Shown: positions 62,245 to 64,000 of the stretch, piece by piece | Layout: every line of letters starts with the position of its first letter | Numbering within the stretch: position 1 is the first letter of the stretch | Assembly: GCF_000429445.1 (NCBI RefSeq) | Contig: NZ_AUBW01000004.1 | Span: 1 to 64,000, forward strand | Reading direction: 5' to 3' | DNA from: Algoriphagus terrigena DSM 22685 | GTDB taxonomy: Bacteria; Bacteroidota; Bacteroidia; Cytophagales; Cyclobacteriaceae | Length of the DNA stretch: 64,000 bases | Notes under the pieces: model-generated | Database searches by the model: none | Seen by the model: only the letters and a program-made list of their open reading frames with translations | What the model was told of the DNA's origin: nothing | Translations under genes and position numbers: made by a program

Positions 62245-63234
62245 TTATTCTTCGTCAAGTTTGTACTTAGAAATGTCCATCCCAAAGGTCAGACCTTTCT
62301 CCTGGATCAGTTGCTCGAGTTCAGCAAGAGACTTCTTACCGAAGTTTCTGAATTTCATCATGTCTGAAATCTCAAGTCTGGCAAGATCGCCAAGAGTTCT
62401 CACATCAGCAGCTTTGAGACAGTTGAACGCACGAACTGAAAGGTCGAGGTCGCTCAAAGAAGTCTTAAGAAGCTTACGCATGTGAAGGAATTCCTCATCG
62501 ATAGGCTCTGGCTCGGCTACACCGGTAGAATCTAGGACCATGGTCTGGTCAGAGAACAGCATGAAGTGCTGGATCAAGATCTTAGCCGATTCCTGAAGGG
62601 CTTTCTCCGGATGGATAGAACCATCTGTAGAAACTTCAAGGATCAGTTTTTCAAAGTCAGTCTTCTGCTCTACTCGGGTATTTTCTACGCTGTACTTCAC
62701 ATTCTTGATAGGTGTGAAGATGGCGTCGATTGCGATTTGTCCAAAAACCTGCTCTTTTGGTTTGGATTCTTCAGCTGGTAGGTACCCTCTTCCTTTTTCG
62801 ATAGTGATCTCGATCTCGAAGTTTTTGGTTTCGTCGATGTGACAGATTACCAACTCCGGATTAAGGATTTCAAAGGAAGAAGTGAACTTAGCAATGTCCC
62901 CAGCGGTGAAAACAGACTGATTTTTGATCTCTACCGTGACTTTTCCGTCAAATGCCTCGTGCACTTTCTTGAATCTCACCTGCTTCAAGTTCAAAATGAT
63001 ATCAGTCACGTCTTCTACTACACCCTCGATGGTTGAGAATTCGTGAACCACTCCGGGGATTTTGATCGAAGTGATGGCGTATCCTTCCAAAGAAGAAAGC
63101 AATATTCTTCTCAGGGCGTTACCGATGGTAACTCCATAGCCTTTTTCGAGTGGTTTGAAAGTGAACAAGCCATGAAAGTCATCGGCTTTTTCCATCACCA
63201 CTTTCTCGGGCATTTGAAATGCTAGTATGGACAT
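62245..63234 (-). CDS. rpoA: RNA polymerase alpha subunit
   Basis: 329 residues. N-terminal domain [36 protein letters not shown] for dimerisation and assembly, and C-terminal DNA/activator-contacting domain from about 240: [34 protein letters not shown] and [24 protein letters not shown]. It sits between rpsD and rplQ as in almost all bacteria. Confidence 0.97.
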   Translation of the reverse strand: MSILAFQMPEKVVMEKADDFHGLFTFKPLEKGYGVTIGNALRRILLSSLEGYAITSIKIPGVVHEFSTIEGVVEDVTDIILNLKQVRFKKVHEAFDGKVTVEIKNQSVFTAGDIAKFTSSFEILNPELVICHIDETKNFEIEITIEKGRGYLPAEESKPKEQVFGQIAIDAIFTPIKNVKYSVENTRVEQKTDFEKLILEVSTDGSIHPEKALQESAKILIQHFMLFSDQTMVLDSTGVAEPEPIDEEFLHMRKLLKTSLSDLDLSVRAFNCLKAADVRTLGDLARLEISDMMKFRNFGKKSLAELEQLIQEKGLTFGMDISKYKLDEE

Positions 63235-63270
63235 ATATCTCGTTCTAGTTTTTAGCTGAAAATAATAAAA

Positions 63271-63876
63271 TTACTTAGAGTAAAGTTCGACAATGAGCTG
63301 CTCCTTGATATTCTCTGGAATATCATCTCTGCCAGGAACACTGACGAATTTGCCTGTCAAAGAAGCATTATCCCACTCTAACCAAGGATATCTGTTTGCT
63401 GCTTTGCCTGCCAGGCTGCTGGTGATGGCTTCCAGAGACTTAGAACGCTCTCTTACGGAAACAACGTCACCCGGCTTCAAAGTATAAGACGGAATGTTAA
63501 CCACTTCCCCGTTGACCAGGACATGCTTGTGCGAAACGAGCTGTCTAGCGCCACGACGAGTTGGGGCAATTCCCAGTCTGTATACGGTGTTGTCCAAACG
63601 AGCTTCTAGAAGCTGAAGGAGGGTCTCACCGGTGATACCAGACTTTCTGGAAGCGATGTCAAACATCTTGGCAAATTGTCTTTCCAACACGCCGTAGATG
63701 TATTTCGCCTTTTGCTTCTCAGATAGCTGAATTGCATATTCGGACTGCTTCTTTCTTCTACCACGACCATGCTGGCCTGGAGGATGGTTCTTCTTCTGAA
63801 GCGCCTTGCTGTGCCCTTCGATTGCTTCTCCAAATCTTCTGGAGATTTTAGCTTTGGGACCTGTATATCTTGCCAT
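63271..63876 (-). CDS. rpsD: 30S ribosomal protein S4
   Basis: 201 residues. S4 N-terminal domain [20 protein letters not shown] and [37 protein letters not shown], and the S4 RNA-binding domain [42 protein letters not shown]. No zinc-binding cysteines are present (C- form). Part of the alpha operon between rpsK and rpoA. Confidence 0.97.
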   Translation of the reverse strand: MARYTGPKAKISRRFGEAIEGHSKALQKKNHPPGQHGRGRRKKQSEYAIQLSEKQKAKYIYGVLERQFAKMFDIASRKSGITGETLLQLLEARLDNTVYRLGIAPTRRGARQLVSHKHVLVNGEVVNIPSYTLKPGDVVSVRERSKSLEAITSSLAGKAANRYPWLEWDNASLTGKFVSVPGRDDIPENIKEQLIVELYSK

Positions 63877-63894
63877 TCTTTTAGCTTTTTAAAA

Positions 63895-64000
63895 TTAAAC
63901 TCTTCTACGCTTAGGAGGACGACAACCGTTGTGCGGCATTGGAGTCACGTCAATAATCGTGGTTACATCCAATCCTACGTTTTGCAATGTTCTGATCGCG
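63895..64000 (-). CDS. rpsK: 30S ribosomal protein S11, C-terminus (partial)
   Basis: The right edge of the window cuts this gene. The visible C-terminal 34 residues on the minus strand end with [16 protein letters not shown] and a TAA stop at 63897-63895, preceded by [18 protein letters not shown]. That is the conserved C-terminal tail of S11. Its gene precedes rpsD with 18 bp between them, as expected for the alpha operon. Confidence 0.94.
   Translation of the reverse strand, partial: AIRTLQNVGLDVTTIIDVTPMPHNGCRPPKRRRV

Overview
The window comes from a member of the Bacteroidota, most likely order Cytophagales (Cyclobacteriaceae/Algoriphagus-like). This is inferred from gene content, not from a database search. 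Supporting signs are a type IX secretion (T9SS) sorting tail and a PorD-like protein, DUF4249 lipoproteins next to a TonB-dependent receptor, an OstA-like protein, DUF1080 (3-keto-disaccharide hydrolase) proteins, and promoters of the Bacteroidota form TTG-N18/20-TAnnTTTG. The chromosome is densely coded and most genes lie on the minus strand.

Layout. 1-66 is the 5' end of a 16S rRNA gene leaving the window to the left, with its boxA leader, promoter and an AT-rich upstream block. 0.6-14 kb is largely metabolic: two DUF1080 proteins, a BtuF-like receptor, an M42 peptidase, an acyl-CoA carboxylase beta subunit, a Ppx/GppA phosphatase, an Ldh-family oxidoreductase, two near-identical Tat-exported Gfo/Idh/MocA oxidoreductases and a GH5 glycoside hydrolase. 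14-21.4 kb is an RND efflux operon (adaptor plus two permeases, no outer-membrane factor). 21.6-26.5 kb holds RlpA and the SbcCD nuclease. 26.5-28.1 kb is a DUF4143 AAA ATPase cassette flanked by two copies of a double-palindrome module. 28.2-30.9 kb is a MarR/YceI/ring-cleaving dioxygenase/hydrolase set resembling the Bacillus Mhq quinone-response genes. 31-32.6 kb is a secreted amidohydrolase. 32.7-38.7 kb is a six-gene housekeeping run bamD-rpoZ-coaBC-porD-recN-fabI with a promoter at one end and a terminator at the other. Then come a T9SS cargo protein, an OstA-like protein, tilS, a cyclic-nucleotide-binding protein, mdh and a 901-residue anchored propeller protein. 47.3-54.0 kb is a translationally coupled TonB receptor/DUF4249/DUF4249/MG2-like operon. 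55-58.8 kb has a Tat-exported sugar isomerase, a degenerate repeat array with a cysM-tail remnant, cysM and the serine acetyltransferase. The right end is the conserved run rpsK-rpsD-rpoA-rplQ-carA-eno-ftsB-like.

The least explained DNA is (i) the ATPase cassette with matching 44-bp double palindromes in its own leader and again behind sbcC, with identical internal spacing, and (ii) a ten-unit 20/21-bp repeat array at 56107-56313 sitting between an orphan cysteine-synthase C-terminus and the intact cysM. Neither looks like a standard IS, CRISPR or REP element. I did not find a clear new multi-gene defence or biosynthetic system; no transposase, integrase, cas gene or tRNA was recognised.
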